From NCBI GenBank assembly GCA_016288355.1, contig JAEEYY010000180.1:1-16248 (forward strand): a DNA stretch of 16,248 nt, written 5' to 3'. The position numbers were made by a program, and so were the translations under genes. Origin of the DNA: Synergistes sp. (lineage in GTDB: Bacteria > Synergistota > Synergistia > Synergistales > Synergistaceae). Numbering within the stretch: the first letter of the stretch is position 1; the number at the start of each line of letters is the position of its first letter. The notes under the pieces were generated by a model. The model made no database searches. It was not told where the DNA came from and saw only the letters and a program-made list of their open reading frames with translations. Below are positions 1 through 6,660 of the stretch, piece by piece.

Positions 1-199
1 CACGCAGAGGGCGTATCGCGACTACGTTCCCCGGCGTTTTCCCTATCATTATTTTTGCTTCTTCCCCAACGGAAAGTATCTTTCCGCTGTTTTCGTCCAT
101 AGCGACGACGGAGGGTTCGCGCAGCACTACGCCCTTTCCTTTGACGAATACAAGCACTGTCGCAGTGCCCAGATCTATTCCTATATCTCTGCTGAACAA
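1..199 (-). CDS. mreB: Rod shape-determining protein MreB (N-terminal 66 codons, cut by window edge)
   Basis: MreB is the bacterial actin homologue that polymerises under the inner membrane and positions the cell-wall elongation machinery. Translation from 199 gives a product starting MFSRDIGIDLGTATVLVFVK, the ATP-phosphate-binding opening of the actin/Hsp70 fold (DLGT at residues 9-12), followed by the family-typical KGKGVVLREPSVVA. Where most MreB have DLGTANT, this one has DLGTATV. The start is TTG at 199-197, nine bases after a GGGAGG site. An in-frame TAG lies further upstream and no in-frame ATG is present. The gene runs off the left edge, so length and downstream partners are unknown. 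It follows truA by 155 bases, the longest gap in the window, so it may have its own promoter or leader. Mbl or another MreB paralogue is possible; membership of the family is nearly certain. Confidence 0.93.
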   Translation of the reverse strand, partial: MFSRDIGIDLGTATVLVFVKGKGVVLREPSVVAMDENSGKILSVGEEAKIMIGKTPGNVVAIRPLR

Positions 200-208
200 A
201 ACTGTCAG

Positions 209-214
209 CCTCCC
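209..214 (-). promoter_or_regulatory. Ribosome binding site of mreB
   Basis: GGGAGG on the minus strand, nine bases before the TTG at 199-197. It decides the start, because the reading frame has no ATG between this site and the conserved MreB sequence. Confidence 0.75.
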
Positions 215-231
215 ATCCTGTATATCAGGCC

Positions 232-272
232 TTTTCTATGCTCATCCATGTGATGCGGAATATTTTCTATGC
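232..272 (-). repeat. Two direct copies of GCATAGAAAA, 31 bases apart
   Basis: The ten-base word GCATAGAAAA occurs at 272-263 and again at 241-232 on the minus strand, in the mreB leader. The 31-base period is close to three DNA helical turns, so both copies would face the same side of the helix. A paired regulator site is possible, but chance is not excluded for an AT-rich word. Confidence 0.5.
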
Positions 273-328
273 CAGTTATTTATTTTATCACATGCCGCAG
301 CGTCTATACACAGCCGCATCAGCGGCAT
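251..328 (-). other. Crossing inverted repeats, possible pseudoknot or alternative hairpins
   Basis: Read on the minus strand, four arms follow one another: ATGCCGC (328-322), TGATGCGGC (321-313), GCGGCAT (298-292) and CCGCATCA (258-251). The first can pair with the second (five-base stem, TGAT loop) or with the third (seven bases). The second can pair with the fourth (eight bases). The first-third and second-fourth pairings cross, as in a pseudoknot, and exclude the short hairpin. Function is unknown. Eight-base matches are not rare in 155 bases, so this is only a candidate structure. Confidence 0.35.
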
Positions 329-354
329 ACAGCGTCACGGACTGCTGAATTGAT

Positions 355-1134
355 TTACAGCGCAGGCGCGGCATTTTTCCATATATCTTCCCGGTAGTAT
401 ATTTTCCAAAGATAAAGACCGCAGGCAGGGTATGTGCGACCGCATTCGGAACGCGTATACAATGAACGGTCAAGCAGGTCAGGTATTCTGCCGGGCTCTA
501 TCTTTCCGGCGGCTGCAAGCTCAAGCGCACCAAGCGTTATCCGCACCATGTTGTGCAGAAAACCGTCTCCCTTTATCTGAAATACTATCATCGGCTTCTT
601 CTGAAAAAGGCGCACTCTGTTTATCGTGCGCACTGTATCGTGAACCGCTTCCTCCGCGCGGCTGAAATTTGCAAAATCATGCGTGCCTTTAAGGCTGAGT
701 GCCGCTTCAGCCGCTTTTGACCAGTCGAGATGACCCTGCTTCAGCCAGAATACGTACCCCTTCAGGTGCGGAGGCAGGGTGCTTGCGTTCCAGATGAAAT
801 ACCTGTACTCGCGTTCTTTCGCGCTGAATCTGGCATGAAAATCATTGGAGACAGCCGCCGCGCGCATTACGCTGACACCTTCCGGCAAATGCGCGTTGAC
901 CGCAAGGACGAGGCGGCGGGGATCCCATTCGCGCTGCATATCGAAAGAACAGACCTGCGCCCGCGCATGGACGCCGGCATCTGTGCGCCCGGCGCCTGTT
1001 ACCGCCGTATGCGCACCGTTGATCAGAGAAAGGGCGTCTTCAACTGCGAGCTGCACCGTAGGCAGTCCCGGCTGCACCTGCCAGCCGAAGAATTTTCCTC
1101 CGTCATATGAGACCTCTGCCGCGTAGCGCGTCAT
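355..1134 (-). CDS. truA: tRNA pseudouridine synthase A (TruA)
   Basis: TruA converts uridines 38, 39 and 40 in the anticodon stem-loop of many tRNAs to pseudouridine in the cytoplasm. The 259-residue product has the usual length. It carries the catalytic motif GAGRTDAGVHA at residues 47-57, with the catalytic aspartate at 52, an N-terminal YDGGKFFGWQ motif, and the second-half motifs KEREYRYFIW, GTHDFANF and GDGFLHNMVR that form the active-site cleft. The start ATG overlaps the ecfT stop in an ATGA (1134-1131), so translation is probably coupled to ecfT. The upstream binding site is weak. truA after the ECF genes and rplQ is a recurring order in Gram-positive-type clusters. Confidence 0.97.
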   Translation of the reverse strand: MTRYAAEVSYDGGKFFGWQVQPGLPTVQLAVEDALSLINGAHTAVTGAGRTDAGVHARAQVCSFDMQREWDPRRLVLAVNAHLPEGVSVMRAAAVSNDFHARFSAKEREYRYFIWNASTLPPHLKGYVFWLKQGHLDWSKAAEAALSLKGTHDFANFSRAEEAVHDTVRTINRVRLFQKKPMIVFQIKGDGFLHNMVRITLGALELAAAGKIEPGRIPDLLDRSLYTRSECGRTYPACGLYLWKIYYREDIWKNAAPAL

Positions 1135-1943
1135 CGTGCAAGAAGCCTTTCGCCGAATATTATAAGAGCGGATACCATCCCGAGCAGGATAAGGGCCATA
1201 CTGTCACTTTTTTCCCAACTCAGCGGTTTCAGCCTCGTCCTGCTCTTTCCGCTTTTATAGCCGCGCGCTTCCATCGCAAGAGCAAGGTTGTCCGCACGGC
1301 GGAATATTATTACGAAAAGAGGCACCAGGACCGGGATATATGCCATTGCCCTTTTTACCGGGCCGCCGCTTTCAAAATCAGCTCCGCGGGATTCCTGGGC
1401 TTTTATTATGCGGGATGTCTCTTCAAAAAGCGTGGGGATGAAGCGCAGTGCTATGGTTATCATCATCGCAATATCATGAGCCGGCAGGCCGGCCCGGGAT
1501 AACGGCGACATTAGCCCCTCCAGTCCGTCAGATATGCGCGAAGGTGACGTTGTAAAAGTCAGCAGCGAAGCGTACATCACAAGCAGAGCAAGGCGAAGCG
1601 ACATAAGAAACGCCATGATAAAGCCTTCTTTCGTCGCGCTCATGCCGAACAGTGTGAACAGCTTTTCTCCGCCGGAGGAAAAAATATGAAAACATGATGT
1701 GAATATTATCAGTATCAGCACCGGTTTGGTGCTGGAAAAAAGAGCCCCTGCAGGTATCTTGGAAAGACGGGCGATATACAGGAGCAGCAGAAGCCAGATC
1801 ATAAACGCGGCAGCTGTATGTGTGGCAAAGAGCATCATTATAACCGCCGTCACCATAATGATCTTTGCGCGCGGGTCAAGGGAGTGTATCGGGGTATCTG
1901 CAGGTATGAACTGTCCTAAAGCTATCTTGTACGCGTTTGCCAT
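1131..1943 (-). CDS. ecfT: Energy-coupling factor transporter transmembrane protein EcfT
   Basis: EcfT is the membrane scaffold of group II ECF vitamin/metal importers. It links the two ATPases EcfA1 and EcfA2 to interchangeable substrate-binding S proteins. The 270-residue product has hydrophobic segments around 27-60, 74-90, 107-130 and 248-266, and a long cytoplasmic coupling region with the two signature Arg-Gly motifs, SRG at 185-187 and ARG at 226-228, which dock into the ATPases. It overlaps the end of ecfA2 by 22 bases and truA by four. No strong ribosome binding site precedes it, which fits coupled translation. No S-component gene is present, so the substrate is not defined here. Confidence 0.96.
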   Translation of the reverse strand: MANAYKIALGQFIPADTPIHSLDPRAKIIMVTAVIMMLFATHTAAAFMIWLLLLLYIARLSKIPAGALFSSTKPVLILIIFTSCFHIFSSGGEKLFTLFGMSATKEGFIMAFLMSLRLALLVMYASLLTFTTSPSRISDGLEGLMSPLSRAGLPAHDIAMMITIALRFIPTLFEETSRIIKAQESRGADFESGGPVKRAMAYIPVLVPLFVIIFRRADNLALAMEARGYKSGKSRTRLKPLSWEKSDSMALILLGMVSALIIFGERLLAR

Positions 1944-2773
1944 TTTTCTTTAAGCCTTTCGGCAAGCCTCTCAGGCGTCCATTCAAGCGTATCGATGATA
2001 CCGTGCGACCTAAGCCTCTTCGCAAGTTCCAGAACCTCGGGCAGCACAAGCCCCTTCACCTCTGCCGAGCACAAAAATTCCGCACATTCCGCGGGCGTGC
2101 CGCAAAAGATGCCACGTCCCTCTTCAAGGATCAATATATTTGTGCTGACTCTCAGAGCCAGGTCTATATCGTGAGTTATATGGATTATGCCTATGCCTTT
2201 TCCGGCAAGGACTGCAAGAAGCCCTTCAAACTCACGCGCCGAAACGCAGTCAAGGCCTGCAGTGGGCTCGTCAAGGACCAGATATGACGGCTTTGCCGAA
2301 ATGACTGAAGCGATCGCTATCTTACGCTTCTGTCCGCCGGAAAGGTGATGCGGGTGTACAGGAAGCAGCTCGGGTGAGATAGAAACAGCCTTCACGGCTT
2401 CGGCCACGTTTCTTTTTATCTCATCCTCGTCAGCCCCCCAGTTCTTTGGCGCAAAAGATATCTCTTCCGCGACGCTGTCTGCGAATATCTGTTGTTCCGG
2501 ATACTGAAAGACAAGTCCGACTTTTCTTCTTACGGAACGGCGCGCGTCCGGCCCGCCGGCTGAACTGACGCCGTCTGCGTCAACGCTGCCGGACTGCGGT
2601 ATTATCAGCGCGTTCAGATGCTGCGCAAGCGTAGATTTTCCGCTGCCTGTGTGCCCCAATACAGAGAGTACGCAGCCTCCGGAAAGATCAAAGCTTACAT
2701 TGCGCAGGGCACAGAATTCGGTAGGCAGCCCTTTGTTATAAGTGTAGGATAAGTTATTAACAGAAAGCGTCAT
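1922..2773 (-). CDS. ecfA2: Energy-coupling factor transporter ATPase EcfA2
   Basis: This is the second ATPase of the shared ECF import module. The 283-residue product has Walker A GHTGSGKS at 40-47, a Q-loop glutamine at 90 (VFQYPEQQIF), the ABC signature LSGGQKRK from 144, Walker B ending in D168-E169, and switch histidine 201. The D-loop reads GLDCVS where a proline usually follows the aspartate. I place the start at ATG 2773, giving MTLSVNNLSYTY. An ATG 14 codons upstream would add residues unlike the family and lies deep inside ecfA1. Even so the gene overlaps the ecfA1 end by 17 bases. Its 3' end overlaps ecfT by 22 bases. The C-terminal third is the usual EcfA dimerisation extension. 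Confidence 0.95.
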   Translation of the reverse strand: MTLSVNNLSYTYNKGLPTEFCALRNVSFDLSGGCVLSVLGHTGSGKSTLAQHLNALIIPQSGSVDADGVSSAGGPDARRSVRRKVGLVFQYPEQQIFADSVAEEISFAPKNWGADEDEIKRNVAEAVKAVSISPELLPVHPHHLSGGQKRKIAIASVISAKPSYLVLDEPTAGLDCVSAREFEGLLAVLAGKGIGIIHITHDIDLALRVSTNILILEEGRGIFCGTPAECAEFLCSAEVKGLVLPEVLELAKRLRSHGIIDTLEWTPERLAERLKEKWQTRTR

Positions 2774-3590
2774 AAAGGTACTTCTCTGCCGCGCAGATAT
2801 CAGGAGCGCAGCCATCCGGCAACAGCCCTTCCGTTCTCAGGATCCCGCAGAGTCTCTCAAACGGCGGGAGTTCCAGCCCGAATTCGGAAAGCTCTTCACA
2901 CTTCATTCTGAAGAAGTCTTCACGCGGCATATCAAACGCGATCTTTCCGTCTTTCAGAAGCAGCATCCGCTCTGCGAAGCGTATCTCTTCAAGCCTGTGT
3001 GTCACCTGAACTATCGTTTTGCCTTTGGCATGTTCAGCAGCTATTACCTCGGTAAATTCACGCCTCGACAGCGGATCCAGCATAGAAAGAGCTTCGTCAA
3101 GCAATATCGCTGAAGGATGCATCGCAAGAGCACCGGCCAGAGCAAGCCGCTGTTTCTGCCCCCCCGAAAGCGATGAGACAAGCTGTTTCTCCATGCCGGA
3201 CAGACCGCACGCCTCAAGGGAATGCGTGACCCTGCTGCGAATCTCTTCCGCAGTACAGCCGAGATTCTCAGGTCCGAATGCGATCTCTTCCTCCAGCGTC
3301 GACGCGACTATCTGATCCTCCGGGTTCTGAAAAACCATAGCGCACGGCGCCTTCCTCTCCGCGGCTCCGTCATCCGGCGGAAGCCCTAAGATAAAAGAAG
3401 AGCCCTGCGTTGGGACAAGCAGGGCGCTTAATATCTTAAGGAGCGTCGTTTTTCCTGAACCGTTTGAACCGAGAAGCGCAACCCACTCTCCCGCCCGGAT
3501 CTCAAGGTCTATTCCGGAAAGCACCTTCCCGGAAGAGCCCGGATATGAAAACTCCGCGCCGCTGAGTATGAATTGTGTTTCACGAGGCAT
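2757..3590 (-). CDS. ecfA1: Energy-coupling factor transporter ATPase EcfA1
   Basis: First ATPase of the ECF module; with EcfA2 it forms the nucleotide-binding heterodimer that drives uptake through EcfT. The 277-residue protein has Walker A GSNGSGKT at 41-48, Q-loop glutamine 88 (VFQNPEDQIV), signature LSGGQKQR from 141, Walker B with D165-E166 followed by the variant ALSMLDP, and switch histidine 198 (VTHRLEE). The VFQNPEDQ Q-loop is typical of EcfA proteins rather than general ABC importers. The start ATG lies three bases after the rplQ stop with no good ribosome binding site, so the ECF genes look like a read-through tail of the ribosomal operon. Assignment as A1 versus A2 rests on order and Walker B form. 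Confidence 0.95.
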   Translation of the reverse strand: MPRETQFILSGAEFSYPGSSGKVLSGIDLEIRAGEWVALLGSNGSGKTTLLKILSALLVPTQGSSFILGLPPDDGAAERKAPCAMVFQNPEDQIVASTLEEEIAFGPENLGCTAEEIRSRVTHSLEACGLSGMEKQLVSSLSGGQKQRLALAGALAMHPSAILLDEALSMLDPLSRREFTEVIAAEHAKGKTIVQVTHRLEEIRFAERMLLLKDGKIAFDMPREDFFRMKCEELSEFGLELPPFERLCGILRTEGLLPDGCAPDICAAEKYLYDAFC

Positions 3591-3593
3591 AAA

Positions 3594-3947
3594 TTAGTCT
3601 ACCAGCTGTATTACCGCCATCGGCGACGCGTCGCCGACTCTTGCGCCTAATTTTACGATTCTCGTGTAGCCGCCGTTGCGCTCCGCGTACTTCGGACCAA
3701 TTTCATTAAAGAGCTTCAATACCGCCTCTTTATGAGGGATGCGGGCTATGACCAGACGACGGTCGCTGATCGTGCCGGATTTTGCTTTTGTTATGAGCTT
3801 TTCTGCGACGCTGCGGAGCTCTTTGGCTCTCGTCTCGGTCGTCACGATGCTGCCCTCGATAAAGAGACTCGCGGCCATATTGCCCAACATGGCACGTCTA
3901 TGGGAGCTGCAGCGCCCCAACCGCCTTTTGCTCATGCGGTGTCTCAT
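3594..3947 (-). CDS. rplQ: 50S ribosomal protein L17
   Basis: L17 is a large-subunit protein near the exit-tunnel side. The 117-residue product matches the common short bacterial form. It opens MRHRMSKRRLGRCSSHRRAM, with the usual basic start and HRR motif, then ETRAKELR and ends in the family-typical YTRIVKLGARVGDASPMAVIQL. It begins three bases after the rpoA stop. A GGAGGAA site for it lies within the last rpoA codons, so the two are translated in close succession. This is the last ribosomal protein of the alpha cluster here. Confidence 0.98.
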   Translation of the reverse strand: MRHRMSKRRLGRCSSHRRAMLGNMAASLFIEGSIVTTETRAKELRSVAEKLITKAKSGTISDRRLVIARIPHKEAVLKLFNEIGPKYAERNGGYTRIVKLGARVGDASPMAVIQLVD

Positions 3948-3950
3948 TGT

Positions 3951-5012
3951 TTATTCCTCCTTTTGGCTCTTTTCACTATCGGCCATTTCGTCTTCTTCAT
4001 CGATCGGCGTGCTTATGTCGCCGCTTAAATGAAGCTCGAATTTGGCCAGTTTCTCCTCGATCTCACGCAGTGAGATCTTACCGAGGTTGCGGATCTTCAG
4101 CAGATCGTCCCTGGTCTTTGCAACAAGCTCGCCTATCATATGGACTCCGCCCCGCAGCAGGCAGTTCTCGCTGCGCACGGAGAGCTCCAGGTCTCTGACA
4201 GGACGGGCATAGATGGAATTCTCACCTATCGGGAAACCGCCTGCGGTACCGGGATCAAAGCCCTGCTTGCCGCCTGCCGCACGCTGCGCTTCGTCTCCTT
4301 TTATGATATCGGTCAGAGCGCTCGTGCCCGGGCCTGCCAGCGCGTCGACTATAGAGGCATAATAGCCCTTAAGGATAAGACCGGCCTGTATGACAGCGTC
4401 TTCCGGCGTCACTACCCCGTTGGTCCATATCTCCAGCGTCAGGCTGTCGTAGTCAGTGCGCTGTCCCATACGTTTGTCCTGGATGCTGTACTTCACGCGC
4501 TGTACCGGAGAGAACAGCGCGTCGGTCTGCAGCGCGTCGACCGGCAGGTAAGCCGCCCGCGGACGGTCGATAGGCGCATATCCGGTGCCTGTGGAGATGT
4601 ATATATCCATCGAAACAGAATATCCCTCTTCAAGAGTGCATATATATGCCTCCGGATCGGGGAACTCTACCTCGCTGTCGGGATCTATATCAGAAACCGT
4701 TACGGCTTTCGGCCCCTTTGCTTCCAGATGGAGCATACGCACTGATGTCGAATGGCAGCGGACGGGAATATGCTTCAGGTTGACCAGGATTTCGATAACG
4801 TCTTCCTTCACTCCGGCAATCGTGCTGAATTCGTGCAGAACGCCATCGATACGGACTGCGACCACAGCGGCTCCGCTTATGGATGAAAGCAGGACACGGC
4901 GCAGCGAATTACCGAGCGTTACTCCGTATCCTCTTTCGAGCGGCTCGACTACTATCCTGCCGTACGAAGAGGTTGATTCCTGTACTGTTATTTCATGGCG
5001 CTCATGATCCAT
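3951..5012 (-). CDS. rpoA: DNA-directed RNA polymerase subunit alpha
   Basis: The alpha subunit dimerises to start RNA polymerase assembly and contacts UP elements and activators. From ATG 5012 the product is 353 residues, longer than the roughly 315-330 common elsewhere. The N-terminal domain shows GYGVTLGNSLRRVLLSS at 28-44. A long glycine/alanine-rich linker covers about 235-262. The C-terminal domain has RSENCL at 280-285 (the DNA-contact Arg-Asn-Cys) and RNLGKISL at 308-315. An acidic tail (DEEDE) closes it. The residue matching E. coli Lys298 appears to be Ile313. A GTG at 5024 would add four residues, but the GGGGGAG run better serves the ATG. It sits between rpsD and rplQ, as usual. 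Confidence 0.97.
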   Translation of the reverse strand: MDHERHEITVQESTSSYGRIVVEPLERGYGVTLGNSLRRVLLSSISGAAVVAVRIDGVLHEFSTIAGVKEDVIEILVNLKHIPVRCHSTSVRMLHLEAKGPKAVTVSDIDPDSEVEFPDPEAYICTLEEGYSVSMDIYISTGTGYAPIDRPRAAYLPVDALQTDALFSPVQRVKYSIQDKRMGQRTDYDSLTLEIWTNGVVTPEDAVIQAGLILKGYYASIVDALAGPGTSALTDIIKGDEAQRAAGGKQGFDPGTAGGFPIGENSIYARPVRDLELSVRSENCLLRGGVHMIGELVAKTRDDLLKIRNLGKISLREIEEKLAKFELHLSGDISTPIDEEDEMADSEKSQKEE

Positions 5013-5036
5013 ACTCTCCCCCACCTTCTTGCAGCA

Positions 5037-5663
5037 CTAACGTGCATAGAATTCGACAACAAACTGTTCGTTCACCGGTACGTCGATCTGTTCGCGTGCA
5101 GGAGCGGAAACAACCGTTCCGGACATTGCCTCGGCGTTGAACGAGAGCCACGCCGGGATGCTGCGGGCGGCCGAAGCCTCGGCATTTTCCTTGAGTGTGA
5201 CCACATCTCTGCTGCCTTCAGCCACAGCCACGACGTCCCCGACTCTGAGCACAGCGCTCGGGATATCAAGCTTGCGGCCGTTAACGGTGAAATGTCCGTG
5301 GCATACGAGCTGGCGCGCCTGACGGCGGCTCACACCGAAGCCGAGACGATATACGACGTTGTCGAGACGGCGCTCAAGAAGCTGAAGGAAATTATGTCCC
5401 GTCTGCCCCTCCATGCCGGTAGCCTTGCTGAATATTTCGGCGAACTGCGTTTCGTGGATTCCGTAGAAGCGGCGCAGCTTCTGTTTCTCACGGAGACGTA
5501 TGCCGTATTCGCTCAGTTTGCCCCGGCGAGTTCCATGCTGCCCCGGTTTTGAGTTGCGCTTCCTGAAACCGCACTTTTCCGAGTAGCAGCGTTCTCCCTT
5601 TAAAAAGAGCTGGGCTCCCTCTGCGCGGCACAGCCGGCAGACAGGTCCTGTATATCTGCTCAT
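5037..5663 (-). CDS. rpsD: 30S ribosomal protein S4, zinc-binding form
   Basis: S4 binds the 5' domain of 16S rRNA early in small-subunit assembly and often represses its own operon. The 208-residue product carries cysteines 9, 12, 26 and 31 in the N-terminal arm, the zinc-binding (C+) arrangement also seen in Thermus S4. The central S4 RNA-binding domain follows, including LDNVVYRLGFGVSRRQARQL and VNGRKLDIPS. An AGGAGG lies 12 bases before the ATG. Its place within the alpha cluster, between rpsK and rpoA, is widespread but differs from Bacillus subtilis, where rpsD is elsewhere. Confidence 0.98.
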   Translation of the reverse strand: MSRYTGPVCRLCRAEGAQLFLKGERCYSEKCGFRKRNSKPGQHGTRRGKLSEYGIRLREKQKLRRFYGIHETQFAEIFSKATGMEGQTGHNFLQLLERRLDNVVYRLGFGVSRRQARQLVCHGHFTVNGRKLDIPSAVLRVGDVVAVAEGSRDVVTLKENAEASAARSIPAWLSFNAEAMSGTVVSAPAREQIDVPVNEQFVVEFYAR

Positions 5664-5688
5664 AATCAGTATGTACCTCCTTTTAGGA

Positions 5689-6081
5689 CTACACGCGGCG
5701 CCGTTTCGGAGGACGGCATCCGTTGTGCGGGATAGCGGTGGCGTCTCTGATCACATTTACCTGCAGCCCCGCTGCCTGAAGCGAACGAATAGCAGATTCG
5801 CGTCCGGGTCCCGGTCCCTTAACTACAACGTCTATCTCAACGACCCCGTGGTCCTGCGCGGCCTTGGCTGCCTGAGCGGCAGACATCTGAGCTGCATAAG
5901 GAGTGGATTTTCTCGCACCCTTGAAGCCCACATTTCCGCCTGAAGCCCATGAAAGCGCGTTGCCCTGTTTGTCCGTAAGGGTCACGATCGTGTTGTTGAA
6001 TGTCGAGTAAATATGCGCTACGCCGTAGCTAACGTTCTTTTTTTCTTTACGTTTGCGGCTGCGCTGTACGCGTTTGGCCAA
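5689..6081 (-). CDS. rpsK: 30S ribosomal protein S11
   Basis: S11 lies on the platform of the small subunit near the mRNA exit. The 130-residue product shows the conserved HIYSTFNNTIVTLTD, GFKGARKSTPYAAQ, GPGPGRESAIR and the C-terminal IPHNGCRPPKRRRV. The start is TTG at 6081-6079. The in-frame codons just before it are TGA and CAG, so a longer protein is impossible, and the first residues MAKR match the family. An ATG at 6088-6086 is out of frame. A GGGAGG site sits nine bases upstream. It lies 19 bases after rpsM and 25 before rpsD. Confidence 0.98.
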   Translation of the reverse strand: MAKRVQRSRKRKEKKNVSYGVAHIYSTFNNTIVTLTDKQGNALSWASGGNVGFKGARKSTPYAAQMSAAQAAKAAQDHGVVEIDVVVKGPGPGRESAIRSLQAAGLQVNVIRDATAIPHNGCRPPKRRRV

Positions 6082-6090
6082 CTGTCATTC

Positions 6091-6096
6091 CCTCCC
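6091..6096 (-). promoter_or_regulatory. Ribosome binding site of rpsK, selecting a TTG start
   Basis: GGGAGG nine bases upstream of TTG 6081-6079. An out-of-frame ATG (6088-6086) sits between site and start, only two bases after the GGGAGG, so it is probably too close to be used efficiently. Confidence 0.7.
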
Positions 6097-6100
6097 AGCA

Positions 6101-6478
6101 CTACTTGGTGGCTTTCTTCTTGCCCGCTACGGTCCTCTTCGGTCCCTTGCGCGTGCGGGCGTTTGTCTTTGTCCTCTGGCCTCTCACAGGGAGCCCCAGA
6201 CGATGTCTGATGCCGCGGTAACAGCCGATATCCATGAGACGTTTGATGTTCATGGTTATCTCGCGGCGAAGGTCACCCTCGACCAAACGATTGTTTTCGA
6301 TCTCTGCACGGAGCTTCTGTTCGTCCTCTTCGGAGAGATCCTTGACGCGGGTATCCGGGTTTACTCCGGTGACCTTTATGATGTCGTCAGCAATTGCCGG
6401 CCCGATACCGAATATATAGGTAAGGGCTATCTGGATTCTTTTCTCTCGTGGCAGGTCAACACCGGCTAAACGAGCCAT
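6101..6478 (-). CDS. rpsM: 30S ribosomal protein S13
   Basis: S13 is in the head of the small subunit and bridges to the large subunit and P-site tRNA. The 125-residue product begins MARLAGVDLPREKRIQIALT, has the helix-two-turn-helix FGIGPAIADDI, and ends with YRGIRHRLGLPVRGQRTKTNARTRKG and a lysine-rich tail, all typical. The ATG lies six bases after the rpmJ stop. Its AGGAGG site is formed by the last two sense codons of rpmJ. Confidence 0.98.
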   Translation of the reverse strand: MARLAGVDLPREKRIQIALTYIFGIGPAIADDIIKVTGVNPDTRVKDLSEEDEQKLRAEIENNRLVEGDLRREITMNIKRLMDIGCYRGIRHRLGLPVRGQRTKTNARTRKGPKRTVAGKKKATK

Positions 6479-6484
6479 TCCCTG

Positions 6485-6610
6485 TTACCTCCTTGCTCCC
6501 TGGCGCTGCTTATGGCGCGGGTTTTTGCTGCAGATGACGCGCACAACGCCGTGGCGCTTTATAACTCTGCAATACTCACATATAGGTTTGACCGACGGTC
6601 TTACTTTCAT
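6485..6610 (-). CDS. rpmJ: 50S ribosomal protein L36, zinc-binding form
   Basis: L36 is the smallest large-subunit protein and helps join 23S rRNA helices. Translating 6610 to 6485 gives 41 residues starting MKVRPSVKPICEYCRVIKRH, with zinc ligands Cys11, Cys14, Cys27 and His33, and the ending PRHKQRQG. The usual C+ form has 37-38 residues; here three extra residues (ARR) follow the glycine. The last two codons, AGG AGG, double as the ribosome binding site of rpsM. A GGAGG site precedes the start. It lies between infA and rpsM, as expected. Confidence 0.96.
   Translation of the reverse strand: MKVRPSVKPICEYCRVIKRHGVVRVICSKNPRHKQRQGARR
6488..6493 (-). promoter_or_regulatory. Ribosome binding site of rpsM inside the rpmJ end
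   Basis: AGGAGG directly before the rpmJ stop TAA, nine bases upstream of the rpsM ATG at 6478. It encodes the final Arg-Arg of L36, which explains the extended C terminus. Confidence 0.75.
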
Positions 6611-6660
6611 AAAATGCAGACCTCCTTGACTTTACTAATTCTTCCGTGGCATTCTTACGC

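Larger units (their letters stand above)
200..354 (-). other. truA-mreB intergenic region (155 bases), repeat-rich, possible mreB leader
   Basis: This is the only sizeable non-coding stretch in the window. On the minus strand it holds two copies of GCATAGAAAA, two copies of GACGCTG, a GCCGC-TGAT-GCGGC hairpin and further inverted repeats described separately. There is no stem followed by a T-run, so no intrinsic terminator for the upstream operon is visible. A TAAAAT (287-282) resembles a -10 box but has no good -35 box at 16-18 bases. I see no convincing promoter. Whether mreB is co-transcribed with truA or has its own promoter cannot be settled by eye. Confidence 0.6.

Noticed and set aside
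282..287. TAAAAT as the -10 box of an mreB promoter
   Set aside because: No acceptable -35 box at 16-18 bases upstream and no TG extension; too weak to list as a promoter.
313..326. GCCGC-TGAT-GCGGC hairpin as a terminator after truA
   Set aside because: The stem is only five base pairs and is followed by TGTGTATAG, not a T-run.
141..353. Plus-strand 70-codon open frame in the mreB-truA region
   Set aside because: Its first part is antisense to the conserved MreB start and the rest resembles no protein; no ribosome binding site.
2774..2815. 14-codon N-terminal extension of ecfA2
   Set aside because: It would overlap ecfA1 by 59 bases and adds residues not seen in EcfA proteins; ATG 2773 starts directly at the conserved region.
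5022..5024. GTG as the rpoA start
   Set aside because: Only four residues longer, with the purine-rich site pressed against it; ATG 5012 is better placed, though the GTG cannot be fully excluded.
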